NCBI GenBank assembly: GCA_947629705.1
Contig: CANREN010000001.1
Span: forward strand, 1 to 64,000
DNA from: an uncultured Alistipes sp.
GTDB taxonomy: Bacteria > Bacteroidota > Bacteroidia > Bacteroidales > Rikenellaceae
DNA: 64,000 nt
Reading direction: 5' to 3'
Made by a program: the position numbers and the translations under genes. Positions 1-10,390 of the stretch are shown here, in pieces (positions within the stretch are counted from its first letter, which is position 1; the number at the start of each line of letters is the position of its first letter). Below the pieces are notes generated by a model. The model was not told the origin of the DNA. It ran no database searches and saw nothing but the letters and a program-made list of their open reading frames with translations.

Positions 1-1504
1 GGTTTATCACCATAGGGTCAAAGCCCTTCGATGCAAGATGCTCGGCCGCCTGCTGCATTGCCGGAAGGAATGTACCTGCACCTATAAGGGCTATTCGCGA
101 GCCTTTTCTGACTATTTCATACGAGGGGCGGGAATAGTCGTCTAAAATACCGATATTTGAGTCGGAACGCACTGCACCACCCGGAACACGGATAACTACA
201 GGCTTCTTGCGCTGGTCTTCCGACCAACGGAGCATCGCCAAAAACTCCTCCTTGCAGGTCGGAGTTAATACCAGCAGATCGGGAATATTGGAGAGCAATC
301 CTAAATCAAAGAAACCAAGATGGGTCTCGTCGTTGAGGCCGAGAACCGAACCATAGAAGACAACGAAGGTTGCCGGCTGGTGATTCAGGGCAATGTCCTG
401 ACTGAACTGGTCATAGGCCCGTTGCAGGAAACTACTTGCAAGTGCCACGACCGGACGTGCCCCTCCCTTTGCGAGACCGCTTGCCATGGCAACAGCTTGT
501 TGTTCGGCAATACCGACATCCACAAACTGACAGCCTGCTTTTTTGCGACGTTCAGGAGTAAAACCTATCGCGCCGGGTGTTCCGGCGTTTATAACTACGA
601 GTTCCGGCACTTCCTTCATCCGGGCGAGCACCTGATTGGCGAACAGGTCTTCATATCCTTCCGGAGTATCGGATGAAGAATAAGGTTCCCCTGTCTTGAG
701 ATCGAACGGAGCGGAGAAATGGAATCTTTCCTTATCGGCTTCAGCGACAGGGAGTCCCATCCCTTTCATCGTATTGATATGCACCACTACGGGATGGTTG
801 ATCTCCTTGACCGAACGGAACATATCGACAAGACTGGGAATATCGTTACCGTTATGGACATACCGATAATCAAAGCCCATTGCCCGGAAAAGATTATTCT
901 CCGCTGTTCCGCCGGTTTCGCGCAGCAGACGCAGACCATCATAGATACCGCCGTGATTTTCTGCGATACTCATGTCATTGTCATTGACAACAACGATGAA
1001 GTTCGTACCGAGGGTTGCACCGTAGTCAAGCCCCTCGAACGCCACGCCGCCGCTGAGCGAGCCGTCGCCGATAACGGCTATCACATGTTCCTTGCCTCCT
1101 TTGAGGTCGCGGGCCTTGGCAAGTCCGGAGGCCAAAGAGACGGCGGAAGAGGTGTGGCCGAGCGAGAAAAGGTCATAGCCGCTTTCCTGCGGATTGGTGT
1201 ATCCGGTTACGTCATCATAATGTGCCGGATCGGTAAACGCCTGCATGCGGCCGGTCAGCATCTTATGGGGATAGGTCTGATGCGAGACATCGAATACGAT
1301 TTTGTCTTCGGGAGTATGAAAGACATGATGAAGGGCAATGATTGCCTCTATCATACCGAGATTCGGGCCGACATGGCCACCGTGGGCTGACAACTTTTCA
1401 AGAAGCGCCTTGCGCATAGCCGCTGCAAGGTCTTTCAACTGCTTTTCATCCATCCTGCGAATATCCGCAGGGGATTTGATTGCTGATAAATCCATATTTT
1501 TCAT
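1..1504 (-). CDS. dxs: 1-deoxy-D-xylulose-5-phosphate synthase (3' end runs off the window)
   Basis: Reverse-strand translation from ATG at 1504 reads MKNMDLSAIKSPADIRRMDEKQLKDLAAAMRKALLEKLSAHGGHVGPNLGMIEAIIALHHVF...IGDGSLSGGVAFEGLDYG...GIAEQQAVAMASGLA, typical of Dxs. Missing from the ORF track because it is open at the window edge. Confidence 0.93.
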   Translation of the reverse strand, partial: MKNMDLSAIKSPADIRRMDEKQLKDLAAAMRKALLEKLSAHGGHVGPNLGMIEAIIALHHVFHTPEDKIVFDVSHQTYPHKMLTGRMQAFTDPAHYDDVTGYTNPQESGYDLFSLGHTSSAVSLASGLAKARDLKGGKEHVIAVIGDGSLSGGVAFEGLDYGATLGTNFIVVVNDNDMSIAENHGGIYDGLRLLRETGGTAENNLFRAMGFDYRYVHNGNDIPSLVDMFRSVKEINHPVVVHINTMKGMGLPVAEADKERFHFSAPFDLKTGEPYSSSDTPEGYEDLFANQVLARMKEVPELVVINAGTPGAIGFTPERRKKAGCQFVDVGIAEQQAVAMASGLAKGGARPVVALASSFLQRAYDQFSQDIALNHQPATFVVFYGSVLGLNDETHLGFFDLGLLSNIPDLLVLTPTCKEEFLAMLRWSEDQRKKPVVIRVPGGAVRSDSNIGILDDYSRPSYEIVRKGSRIALIGAGTFLPAMQQAAEHLASKGFDPMVIN

Positions 1505-1525
1505 CTTATGTGATAATATTTACTG

Positions 1526-2056
1526 TTAATCAATGTATTTGATGATTTTCGCAGGTACACCAGCCACTACTGCATTGTCCGGCACATCCTTGGTAACGAC
1601 AGCACCTGCCGCCACAATGGCATTCTCTCCAATGGTGATGCAGGGTAATATTGTTGCACCGGCACCGACCCATGCGTTGCGCTTGATTTCTATTGGGGCG
1701 CAAGTCAAGAGCCATCGCTTGTGCTCATCGTGATTGTTGGTGATCAATTGCGCATTAGCGGCGATCATGGCTCCATCGCCGATTGTAATACCTCCGGCTG
1801 CCATGAAAAGCACATTGTTCAGTATGGAACAGTTGCGACCGATTTTTACTTTCCTGCCTCTAACCGCGTTTATCATCGGCATGATCTTCGAGCCTTCGCC
1901 AAACTCACCGAAGAGTTCCTGTACGAATGCATCGAATGCAGGAGTATGGGGCATTGTATGGTTCAACTTGAAACAAAGCTGGTTATTATATACATCTTTC
2001 GCTGCATCTTCTTCCGAGACAGCACTGTAATCAATTATCGTATAATCCTTATCCAT
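1526..2056 (-). CDS. Hexapeptide-repeat (LbH) sugar/maltose O-acetyltransferase family protein
   Basis: C-terminal hexapeptide repeats IGDGAMIAANAQLITNNHD...IGENAIVAAGAVVTKDVPDNAVVAGVPAKIIKYID. Confidence 0.88.
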   Translation of the reverse strand: MDKDYTIIDYSAVSEEDAAKDVYNNQLCFKLNHTMPHTPAFDAFVQELFGEFGEGSKIMPMINAVRGRKVKIGRNCSILNNVLFMAAGGITIGDGAMIAANAQLITNNHDEHKRWLLTCAPIEIKRNAWVGAGATILPCITIGENAIVAAGAVVTKDVPDNAVVAGVPAKIIKYID

Positions 2057-2213
2057 AAATAGACATTTTACTTTACTTAAACGTAAAATTACAGCATTTT
2101 ATCCGCAGACAAGTTATCAATATTTCGGTAATACTTCACATTTTTACGGAATTTGATAACTTTGCGTCCTGGAAAGACAACTTCATGAATTGATCGTATT
2201 CTCCGATTTTCTT

Positions 2214-2299
2214 CGTATCTTTGGCTACGCCGAAGATACTCCGTCTCGGCAAAAAATGCAAACAAGTTTGCTTTTTACGCTCGACTTTTCGTATCTTTG
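2214..2299. repeat. Copy 1 of a dispersed ~85 bp intergenic element with two hairpins and a TATCTTTG motif at each end
   Basis: CGTATCTTTGGCtaCGCCGAAGATACTCCGTCTCGGCAAAAAATGCAAACaaGTTTGCTTTTTACGCTCGACTTTTCGTATCTTTG; aligns along its length with 59249..59331. Confidence 0.8.
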
Positions 2300-2366
2300 A
2301 CTGCGCCGAAACGGATTGAATCGAGGTCCGTTTCGTGCGGTTGTGGAAATCAATAAAAATTTCGTT

Positions 2367-3542
2367 ATGACACATAAAATCATGTTGCTCGGTTCCGGCG
2401 AGCTGGGCAAGGAGTTTGTCATTGCGGCGCAGCGGTTGGGACAGACCGTCGTGGCGTGCGATTCGTATGCGGGGGCTCCCGCCATGCAGGTGGCCGATGA
2501 GGCCGCGGTGTTCGATATGCTCGACGGCGATGCGTTGGCTGCCGCTGTGGCCCGTCATCGGCCCGATCTGATCGTTCCCGAAATCGAGGCCATCCGTACC
2601 GAACGCCTGTATGACTTCGAGCGGCAGGGCATACAGGTTGTGCCGAGTGCCCGGGCGGTCAGTTTCACGATGAACCGCAAGGCGATTCGCGATCTGGCAG
2701 CCAAGGAGTTGGGCCTGCGGACGGCCCGATACCGTTATGCCAGGACCTACGAGGAGTTGTGCGCGGCTGCGGCGGAGGTCGGCTTTCCGTGCGTGATCAA
2801 ACCCTTGATGTCCTCGTCAGGCAAGGGGCAGTCGGTCGTGAAGGGGCCCGAGGAGCTGGAACACGCCTGGAAGTACGGTTGCGAGGGTTCGCGCGGCGAC
2901 ATTCGCGAATTTATCGTCGAGGAGTTCATTCGTTTCGACAGCGAAATCACGCTGCTGACCGTAACGCAGAAGAACGGCCCGACGCTTTTCTGTCCGCCGA
3001 TCGGCCATGTGCAGAAGGGCGGCGATTATCGGGAGAGCTTCCAGTCGCCCGCGATCGCATCCGAGCTGTTGCAGGAGGCGCAGCGTATGGCCGCCGCCGT
3101 TACCGGTGCGCTGACCGGTGCCGGTATATGGGGCGTCGAGTTTTTCTTGAGCAAAGAGAAAGGCGTCTATTTTTCGGAGTTGTCGCCTCGTCCGCACGAT
3201 ACGGGGATGGTTACCTTGGCCGGTACGCAAAATCTCAATGAGTTCGAATTGCATTTGCGGGCTGTTTTGGGGCTGCCCATCCCCGCTGTCACGTTCGAAC
3301 GCATCGGGGCCAGCGCCGTGGTGCTCGCTCCGGAGGCGATTCCGTCGGCGCCGCATTACGAGGGCGTCGACCGGGCGATGGCCGCCGATCCGCATTTCGA
3401 CGTGCGGATTTTCGGCAAACCTTCGGCGCGTGTCAACCGGCGTATGGGCGTCGTGGTGGGGTATGCTCCGCTCGGCAGCGATCTGGATGCGCTGCGCGAT
3501 CGGGTGAAGGCGGCCGCTGCCGAAATTCATGTGGTGAAATAA
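2367..3542 (+). CDS. purT: Formate-dependent phosphoribosylglycinamide formyltransferase
   Basis: [44 protein letters not shown]...[22 protein letters not shown]...[29 protein letters not shown]-grasp PurT. Confidence 0.95.
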   Translation: MTHKIMLLGSGELGKEFVIAAQRLGQTVVACDSYAGAPAMQVADEAAVFDMLDGDALAAAVARHRPDLIVPEIEAIRTERLYDFERQGIQVVPSARAVSFTMNRKAIRDLAAKELGLRTARYRYARTYEELCAAAAEVGFPCVIKPLMSSSGKGQSVVKGPEELEHAWKYGCEGSRGDIREFIVEEFIRFDSEITLLTVTQKNGPTLFCPPIGHVQKGGDYRESFQSPAIASELLQEAQRMAAAVTGALTGAGIWGVEFFLSKEKGVYFSELSPRPHDTGMVTLAGTQNLNEFELHLRAVLGLPIPAVTFERIGASAVVLAPEAIPSAPHYEGVDRAMAADPHFDVRIFGKPSARVNRRMGVVVGYAPLGSDLDALRDRVKAAAAEIHVVK

Positions 3543-3556
3543 CGGTCGTCGGCGGC

Positions 3557-4147
3557 ATGAAAAATATCGTTTTCGATTTGGGAGGCGTCCTGTTCGCCCG
3601 CAGACGCAGCGAGTGTCCGCAGGATTTCATCGACTTTTTCGCCTTCATCCGGCAGGAGGAGATTCCGCATTTCTGGGTGGAGTACGATCGCGGCACGGCG
3701 ACGCTGGACGAGGTAACCGAAGAGCTGTGCCGTCGTACCGGTTGCGAGCGTGCGAAGTGCGAAGAATACCTGCGAACGGCCATCGGCCTTCAGCGGCCGG
3801 TCGAGGCGACCGAGCGATTGATCGGCGACCTGAAACGGGCCGGATACGAACTTTACGTGCTGTCGAACATGTCGTGCGAGTTCATCGACTATTTGCGCCG
3901 GTTTCCGGTTTACCGGTTGTTCGACGGCGAGGTCGTCTCGTGCGAGGAGCATACGGTGAAGCCCGAACCGCAAATTTACCGGATTTTGCTGGAGCGTTAC
4001 GGGTTGCAGCCCGATGAGACGTTGTTCATCGACGACCGTCGGGCCAACATCGAGGCGGCCGAAGCGCTTGGGATTCACGGCCGTCTGTTCGACAGCCACG
4101 ATCCCGAAGGGGCTTGCCGGACGATCCGGAAACAGCTGGCTTTGTAG
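3557..4147 (+). CDS. HAD-superfamily hydrolase (subfamily IA)
   Basis: MKNIVFDLGGVLF motif I and later motif ETLFIDDRRANIEAAEALGIHG. Confidence 0.9.
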   Translation: MKNIVFDLGGVLFARRRSECPQDFIDFFAFIRQEEIPHFWVEYDRGTATLDEVTEELCRRTGCERAKCEEYLRTAIGLQRPVEATERLIGDLKRAGYELYVLSNMSCEFIDYLRRFPVYRLFDGEVVSCEEHTVKPEPQIYRILLERYGLQPDETLFIDDRRANIEAAEALGIHGRLFDSHDPEGACRTIRKQLAL

Positions 4148-4170
4148 TCGTTCGAGTTGGACGGGAGCGT

Positions 4171-4212
4171 AAAAGAGAGGAGCGGACTTTTCATAGTCCG
4201 CTCCTCTCTTTT
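4171..4212. terminator. Bidirectional intrinsic terminator between convergent genes
   Basis: Inverted repeat AAAAGAGAGGAGCGGACT-tttcat-AGTCCGCTCCTCTCTTTT. Confidence 0.9.
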
Positions 4213-4231
4213 CCTCCGGATGGGTTTCGTT

Positions 4232-5419
4232 TCATGCGTGCAGTTTGGCGAGCACGTTGTCCGTAGCCCGTTTGAGCTGTTCTTCCGGACAGCAGAGCGT
4301 GATGCGGATATAGCGGGCCCCTTCCGAACCGAAGATGCCGCCTGGGGTCAGAAAAACATCGCATTTTTCCAGCACTTCGTCCGAAAACGCGAAGCTGTCG
4401 CCCGCATACGTCTCGGGCAGTTCGGCCCAGACGAAAAGACCGGCTTGATGCGGGCGGTACGAGCATCCGAGGGCATCGAGCAGCGCGCAGGCCTGCTTTT
4501 CCCGTCCGTAGTAGATGGCATTCAGTTCCTTGAACCAGTCGTCGCCTAATGACAGGGCCGTAGCGGCGGCTGCCTGCACGGGATAGAACATGCCCGAATC
4601 CATGTTCGATTTGAAGGTCAGAATCGCGTCGATCCACTCCTTTCTGCCCACGATGACGCCTACGCGCCAGCCGGCCATCGAATGCCCTTTCGAAAGCGAA
4701 TTGAGCTCCAACGCCACTTCGCGGGCACCGTCCGCCTCCATGATGGAGATCGGGGCCTCCGCATTGCGGATGAAGCTGTACGGGTTGTCGTGTACGATCA
4801 GAATGTTGTGTTTCGCGCCGAAATCCACGACTTTCTGCAACAGTTCGGGCGTCGGCGTTTGTCCCGTCGGCATGTTGGGGTAGTTGACCAACATCATCTT
4901 CACGCTGTCGAGACCGGCCTGTTCGATCGCCTCGAAATCGGGACAGAATCCCGTCTGTTTGTTGAGCGCATAGGGAACCATCGTGCCTCCGGCTAACCGC
5001 ACGGCGGCCGAATAGGTCGGATAACCCGGGTTGGGAACCAGCACCTTGTCGCCTTGGTTGAGGAACGTCATGCAGACGTGCATGAGGCCCTCTTTCGAGC
5101 CGATGAGCGGCAGCACCTCCGAATCGGCATCCAATTCCGTGCGGTACCACTTCCTGTACCAGTCGGCGAAGGCTTTGCGCAGAATGGGTTCGCCCTTGTA
5201 GGACATGTATTTGTGAACGTCGGGGCGTTTCGCCTCCGTTGCAAGCCGTTCGATGACCGACGGATGGGGCGGCAGGTCGGGGCTGCCCATCGCCAATTTG
5301 ACGATGCGGCGGCCTGTGGCGGCCTCCAATTCGGCGATTTCACGCAACCGGCGCGAAAAATAGTACTCTCCTGTGCCGTCCAATCGGTGCGAACGGGCGA
5401 TCGTTACTGCTTTTGCCAT
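4232..5419 (-). CDS. Class I/II pyridoxal-phosphate-dependent aminotransferase
   Basis: LAMGSPDLPPHPSVIERL...NPGYPTYSAAVRLAGG...SLSKGHSMAGWRVGVIVG (PLP lysine). Confidence 0.9.
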   Translation of the reverse strand: MAKAVTIARSHRLDGTGEYYFSRRLREIAELEAATGRRIVKLAMGSPDLPPHPSVIERLATEAKRPDVHKYMSYKGEPILRKAFADWYRKWYRTELDADSEVLPLIGSKEGLMHVCMTFLNQGDKVLVPNPGYPTYSAAVRLAGGTMVPYALNKQTGFCPDFEAIEQAGLDSVKMMLVNYPNMPTGQTPTPELLQKVVDFGAKHNILIVHDNPYSFIRNAEAPISIMEADGAREVALELNSLSKGHSMAGWRVGVIVGRKEWIDAILTFKSNMDSGMFYPVQAAAATALSLGDDWFKELNAIYYGREKQACALLDALGCSYRPHQAGLFVWAELPETYAGDSFAFSDEVLEKCDVFLTPGGIFGSEGARYIRITLCCPEEQLKRATDNVLAKLHA

Positions 5420-5455
5420 GATAGGGTATGGGGTTTTTAGGTGAGGTTTGTCGGA

Positions 5456-7117
5456 TTATAATGCAAATAGAATGAATATTTGAGCCGTCAGCACACGCAG
5501 GAACATGACGACCGGATAGACCGTCGAATAACCTACGGCCGGCATGTCGTTTCCAGCCGTCGCATTGGCATAGGCCAGTGCGGGCGGGTCGGTCGTCGAG
5601 CCGGCGATCAATCCAATTAGCGTATAATAGTTCATTTTCAGCCAGATACGGGCGACCGTCGCCACGAGCAGGATCGGCACGACCGTAATGATGAATCCAT
5701 AACCGATCCAGCGGTAGCCTCCGTTGGCGATGGTGTCGATGAATCCGTTGCCGGCGCCGATGCCTACGGCCGCCAAGAAGAGCGCGATTCCCAATTCGCG
5801 CAGCATCAGATTGGCGCTCATGGTCGTATAGGTAACCAAATGGAAGTGCGTTCCGAAACGGCCGATCAGGATGGCGACGATCAATGGGCCTCCGGCGAGA
5901 CCCAATTTCACGGGTTGGGGTACGTTCATCAACGGAATGGAGCCCAAGAGCACGCCCAAGGCGATTCCGACGAACAGGGTAATCAAATTGGGCTGTCGCA
6001 GTTTTTTGAGCGAGTTGCCCAATACGTCGGCCGCCCGTTCCACCGCCTGGGCGGGGCCTACGACCATCACGCGGTCGCCGACCTGGAGTTCCAGCCCCTG
6101 GTAAGGGATCAGATCGACCCCTGCACGATTCACGCGCGTAATGTTGATGCCGTACTTGGTGCGAAGCCGCAGGTCGGAGAACTTTTTGCCGTTGATCGAC
6201 GATTTGGTAATCAGGATGCGGCGCGAAACCAGATCCGTCTGCGACGTGTGGCAGCTCCACTCTTCATCGGACATCTCCGCGCGGCGGCCGAGGAACGCGA
6301 CGATCGCCTCGATGTCTTCGGCCTGGCAGATGACCCGAAGACGGTCGCCTTGACGCACGATGCTGTCGCTGTCGGCCATGCCGATCGTCCCGTCGTGGCA
6401 GATGCGCGAGATCACGAATTGCCGGTTGACCAACTGGCGCAGGTTCTCGATCGTGTAGCCGTTGAGCATCCGGTTGGTGAATTCGACGGAGATTTTTTCG
6501 GCGAGTTTGTGTTCGTTGGAGAGACGGGCCAGCTCTTCGTCCTCCTTTTCGAACCGCACGCGGAAGGCGTAACGGATGAAGATCATGGAGAGGATGATGC
6601 CCACGACGCCCAACGGATAGGCTGCGGCGTAACCCAAGGCGATGGTTTCATCCGCCTGTCCGGCCGCATCGGTGAAGGCCTGCTGCGCTGCACCCAGCCC
6701 GGGGGTGTTCGTTACCGCACCCGAAAGAATGCCGACCATCGTCGGGATCGGGGTGCCGGTCGCTATGTGAAGCATGTAGGCGGTCGCCACGCCCGTGAGC
6801 ACGATGGCCGTCGCACAGGCCACGAGGGTCATGCCTCCGTGTTTGAACGACGAGAAGAAGCTGGGCCCCACCTGCAATCCGATGGAAAAGACGAACAGAA
6901 TCAATCCGAACTCCTGGACGAAGTGCCGGATGTCGTCGTCGACCGTCATGCCGAAATGGCTGCATACGATGCCGACGAAAAGAATCCAGGTGATGCCGAG
7001 CGAGATTCCTTTGACCTTGATTTTGCCGAGCAGAATGCCCAGCGTGATGACCAAGGCGAACGTGATGACGGCGTGCGCGATTCCTCCGCCGAAAAACAGA
7101 TCGTAGAGCCAATTCAT
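5456..7117 (-). CDS. Putative transporter, AspT/YidE/YbjL family with TrkA-C domains
   Basis: Two hydrophobic halves (FSIGLQVGPSFFSSFKHGG; LGLAGGPLIVAILIGRFG) flanking two RCK_C/TrkA-C-like segments. Confidence 0.88.
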   Translation of the reverse strand: MNWLYDLFFGGGIAHAVITFALVITLGILLGKIKVKGISLGITWILFVGIVCSHFGMTVDDDIRHFVQEFGLILFVFSIGLQVGPSFFSSFKHGGMTLVACATAIVLTGVATAYMLHIATGTPIPTMVGILSGAVTNTPGLGAAQQAFTDAAGQADETIALGYAAAYPLGVVGIILSMIFIRYAFRVRFEKEDEELARLSNEHKLAEKISVEFTNRMLNGYTIENLRQLVNRQFVISRICHDGTIGMADSDSIVRQGDRLRVICQAEDIEAIVAFLGRRAEMSDEEWSCHTSQTDLVSRRILITKSSINGKKFSDLRLRTKYGINITRVNRAGVDLIPYQGLELQVGDRVMVVGPAQAVERAADVLGNSLKKLRQPNLITLFVGIALGVLLGSIPLMNVPQPVKLGLAGGPLIVAILIGRFGTHFHLVTYTTMSANLMLRELGIALFLAAVGIGAGNGFIDTIANGGYRWIGYGFIITVVPILLVATVARIWLKMNYYTLIGLIAGSTTDPPALAYANATAGNDMPAVGYSTVYPVVMFLRVLTAQIFILFAL

Positions 7118-7223
7118 GTTGTTGCGGGTCGATTTGACGGTTCAGCGCACAAAAGTAGTATATTTTTAAGAAAATTAAAAATCGGTGCGGCGATTTTTCG
7201 GCCGACAGGCGATTCCGGCGTCG

Positions 7224-7430
7224 TCATTTTCCGAAGCCGCTCTTTTTCGGGCCGTGCGGGCAAGCAGCTTTTCGGCTTCTGGACGGGCGGTTCCGGAGCG
7301 GACAGTCCGAATCGCCGCATCCGGCGCAGCCTCCCCGGTTGCGGCCGGTTAAGAGGCGGTACAGCCATCGCCCGAGCAGGATGAATGCGGCGAATCCGAT
7401 GGCGCCTGCGATGATCGTTTGCCAGTCCAT
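7224..7430 (-). CDS. FeoB-associated Cys-rich membrane protein
   Basis: One TM helix then a Cys-rich tail (CAGCGDSDCPLRNR...ACPHG), directly downstream of feoAB on the same strand. Confidence 0.8.
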   Translation of the reverse strand: MDWQTIIAGAIGFAAFILLGRWLYRLLTGRNRGGCAGCGDSDCPLRNRPSRSRKAACPHGPKKSGFGK

Positions 7431-7455
7431 TGTATTGTGCCGTGCGCGATTCCGT

Positions 7456-10023
7456 TTACAGCCACAGAACGAGCCGATAGACGATCCAGGCGGCGATCCA
7501 TGCCAATCCCGTATTGTAGATTAGGGAGAGACCGGCCCATTTCCAGCCCGCTTCCGTGCCGATGGCCGTTACCGTGGCGATGCAGGGAATGTAAAGCAGG
7601 ATGAACACCAAAAAAGCGAGCACCGATGCGGTCGTGAAGTCGCCGCTGGCGATCAACCGTTGCGAGAGCGAAGCGGTTTCGTCGTCCGGCCTTGCGTCCG
7701 AGGATTCGTCCGGTGAAACGAGCACCTCCGCCACGCCGTCGGTTCCGCCGATGATTGCGATTTCGGAATCCGTCTCTACCGGCCGGATTTTCGGCACCTC
7801 GGTCTCGGCATAGAGCACGCCGAGTGTGCTGACGACGATCTCTTTGGCCGGAAAGCCCGACAACAGGGCGACGCTGGCTTTCCAGTCGAGACCCAACGGT
7901 CGGAATACCGGTTCGCAGCTCTTGCCGATCCGGCCTAAATAGGAGTGTTCGTAATTGGGTTGCGACGTATAGGGCTGTTCGTCGGAAAGACGGGCATCGC
8001 GGTCGGGCTGCGGGTAGTAGTTCAAGAACCAGACGACGATCGAGGCCACGAGAATCATGCCGCCCATCTTGCGCAGGTATTGGGCGCATTTGTCCCACAT
8101 GTGCGAAAGGGTGGTTTTCCACGTCGGGAGGCGGTAGGGGGGCAGTTCCATGACGAAGGGCGTTTCATCCGCGGGAAAGAGGAAGCGGCGCATCAGCCGG
8201 GCGGTCAGAATGGCCGCCAGTACGCCGATCAGATAGAGCCCCGTCATCACCCATACGGCTTCGGCTGCGAAGAACGTACCGGTGAGCAGCAGATAGATCG
8301 GGATGCGTGCGCTGCAGGACATGAACGGGGTGATCAGGATGGTGATCAGTCGGCTGCTGCGGCTTTCGATCGTCCGGCACGCCATGATGGCGGGCACGTT
8401 GCAGCCGAAGCCCATGATCAACGGGATGAACGATTTGCCGTGCAGGCCGAGACGGTGCATGACGCGATCCATGATGAACGCCGCGCGGGCCAAATAGCCC
8501 GAATCTTCCATGAACGAGATGAACAGATAGAGGATCATGATGTTCGGCAGGAAGACGATGACCGAACCCACGCCGCCGATAATGCCGTCGCAAAGCAGGT
8601 CGCGCAGGGTGCCCTCAGGCAGCAGGAGGTTCAGCGCCTCGCTCAACCAGCCGACCAACGTTTCGATCCACCCCTGCGGATAGGCCCCTATCCGGAACGT
8701 ACACCAGAACATGAAACCCATCAGCAGAAAAAAGATCGGGAATCCCCACAACTTATGGGTAACGAACGTGTCTATCAAGGCCGTCGCCGTCGCCTCTTCG
8801 CGCTGTCCGGCGGTATAGGTCTCTTTGAGCGCGCCCGAAATGAATCCGTACTTCTGGTTGGCGAAGGCGGTTTCGACATCTTCGTCCAAGGCTTCGGTGA
8901 TCCGTTTGGCTTCGCGGTCGCGGATCGCCGTCCATTCGGCATAGTGGGCGCAGGATCGGAGTTGCGCTTCGACCTGTTTGTCGCCCTCCAACAGCTTCAT
9001 GGCGAAATAGCGGGGCGGAAAGGCTTTGGGCAGTTCGTCGCGGCAGGCGCCGATGGCGCCGTTGAGTTTCTGCAAGCTCTCCTCGATGACCGGCCCCTGG
9101 TTGATATGGATGTGGCGCACGCGCGCGTCCTGGTTTTCGTAGACAGCGATGACCGTATCGAGCAGTTCGTCGATGCCTTTGTTGTTGCGGGCCTCGACGG
9201 GGATCATCGGCACGCCTAACATCCGGCCCAAATGGTCGTAGTCGAGTTTCGCCCCGCTGGCGGTCAGCTCGTCGAACATGTTCAGCGCCACGACCATGCG
9301 GGGATTGATGTCGATGAGCTCGGTCGTCAGATAGAGGTTGCGTTCGAGGTTGGACGCCACGACCGAATTGATGATGACGTCGGGTGTCTTTTCGGCGATA
9401 TGGGTGCGCACGAAGCGTTCTTCGGGTGTATAGGCCGACAGCGCATAGGTGCCCGGCAGGTCGGTGATTTCGAACCGGTAGCCCCGATAGTTGCAGTGGC
9501 CGATTTTGGCGCCTACGGTTACGCCGCTGTAATTGCCCACGTGTTCGCGTCCGCCCGAGATGGCATTGAAAAGCGACGTTTTGCCGCTGTTGGGGTTCCC
9601 GACCAGGGCGACCGCGATGGTATGGCTTTGGCGGGTGATGATTTCGTCGGCCTGGCGGCAGGTGTCGTTTTCATCGGGATATTCGGCGAAAGCGGCTCCG
9701 GACGGAGGATGATTGCGGCGGCCTTTTTCGGAGATTCGGCGGAGGGCGTCCCGTCGGTTGCCGGAATGTCGCTCCTCTTCGATCAGATGTTGCACTTCGG
9801 CGTCGGAGAGCACGACGATCATGTCGGCCTCGCTGCGCCGCAGCGAGATGCCGTACCCCATGATTTTATATTCGATGGGGTCTTCTAACGGAGCGTTGAG
9901 CACCACCTCGACGCGCTGCCCGCGGACGAATCCCATCTCCATGATGCGGCGGCGGAATCCGCCGTGGCCCAAGACCTTCAGAATCGTGGCCGATTCACCG
10001 GTTTTCAGTTCGGAAAGACGCAT
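7456..10023 (-). CDS. feoB: FeoAB fusion, ferrous iron transporter
   Basis: N-terminal FeoA-like domain (MRLSELKTGESATILKVLGHGGFRRRIMEMGFVRGQRVEV) fused to FeoB with G motifs GNPNSGKTSLFNAI and DLPGTYALSAYTPEE. Confidence 0.95.
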   Translation of the reverse strand: MRLSELKTGESATILKVLGHGGFRRRIMEMGFVRGQRVEVVLNAPLEDPIEYKIMGYGISLRRSEADMIVVLSDAEVQHLIEEERHSGNRRDALRRISEKGRRNHPPSGAAFAEYPDENDTCRQADEIITRQSHTIAVALVGNPNSGKTSLFNAISGGREHVGNYSGVTVGAKIGHCNYRGYRFEITDLPGTYALSAYTPEERFVRTHIAEKTPDVIINSVVASNLERNLYLTTELIDINPRMVVALNMFDELTASGAKLDYDHLGRMLGVPMIPVEARNNKGIDELLDTVIAVYENQDARVRHIHINQGPVIEESLQKLNGAIGACRDELPKAFPPRYFAMKLLEGDKQVEAQLRSCAHYAEWTAIRDREAKRITEALDEDVETAFANQKYGFISGALKETYTAGQREEATATALIDTFVTHKLWGFPIFFLLMGFMFWCTFRIGAYPQGWIETLVGWLSEALNLLLPEGTLRDLLCDGIIGGVGSVIVFLPNIMILYLFISFMEDSGYLARAAFIMDRVMHRLGLHGKSFIPLIMGFGCNVPAIMACRTIESRSSRLITILITPFMSCSARIPIYLLLTGTFFAAEAVWVMTGLYLIGVLAAILTARLMRRFLFPADETPFVMELPPYRLPTWKTTLSHMWDKCAQYLRKMGGMILVASIVVWFLNYYPQPDRDARLSDEQPYTSQPNYEHSYLGRIGKSCEPVFRPLGLDWKASVALLSGFPAKEIVVSTLGVLYAETEVPKIRPVETDSEIAIIGGTDGVAEVLVSPDESSDARPDDETASLSQRLIASGDFTTASVLAFLVFILLYIPCIATVTAIGTEAGWKWAGLSLIYNTGLAWIAAWIVYRLVLWL

Positions 10024-10390
10024 GGCCGAAAACTTCGTTTACCAAATCTGCGCCAAAGATACGGCTTTCGGATGAATCCGTCAATCGCAAGTTATAGGTA
10101 TATTGTATCCTATACCCCGCCTTGGCGGGGGCTTGTGTCGGGGCGCTTCTTGTGCGGGGTGATGCTTCCCGCATCCGGACGACAGGCACACGAGCACCCC
10201 GATGTAGAATCGGAATCGAGACATGGATTCAGGATTTTTTTCTCCTTGTGGACAAAAAACATACCGTCTCACACAGCCTTGGAGACGATTTCGTCTTTTT
10301 TATGCGAATTTTGTTCGATAAAAGTAATAATATTCGATAATTTTGCTAACTTTGTCCCGATAATAGCTATTTTTACTAATAATAAAAGAG

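Noticed and set aside
719-1390. 223-aa + strand ORF
   Set aside because: Antisense of dxs, which is the true gene but is cut by the window edge.
5840-7384. 514-aa + strand ORF
   Set aside because: Antisense of the AspT/YidE transporter and its upstream region; no domain evidence.
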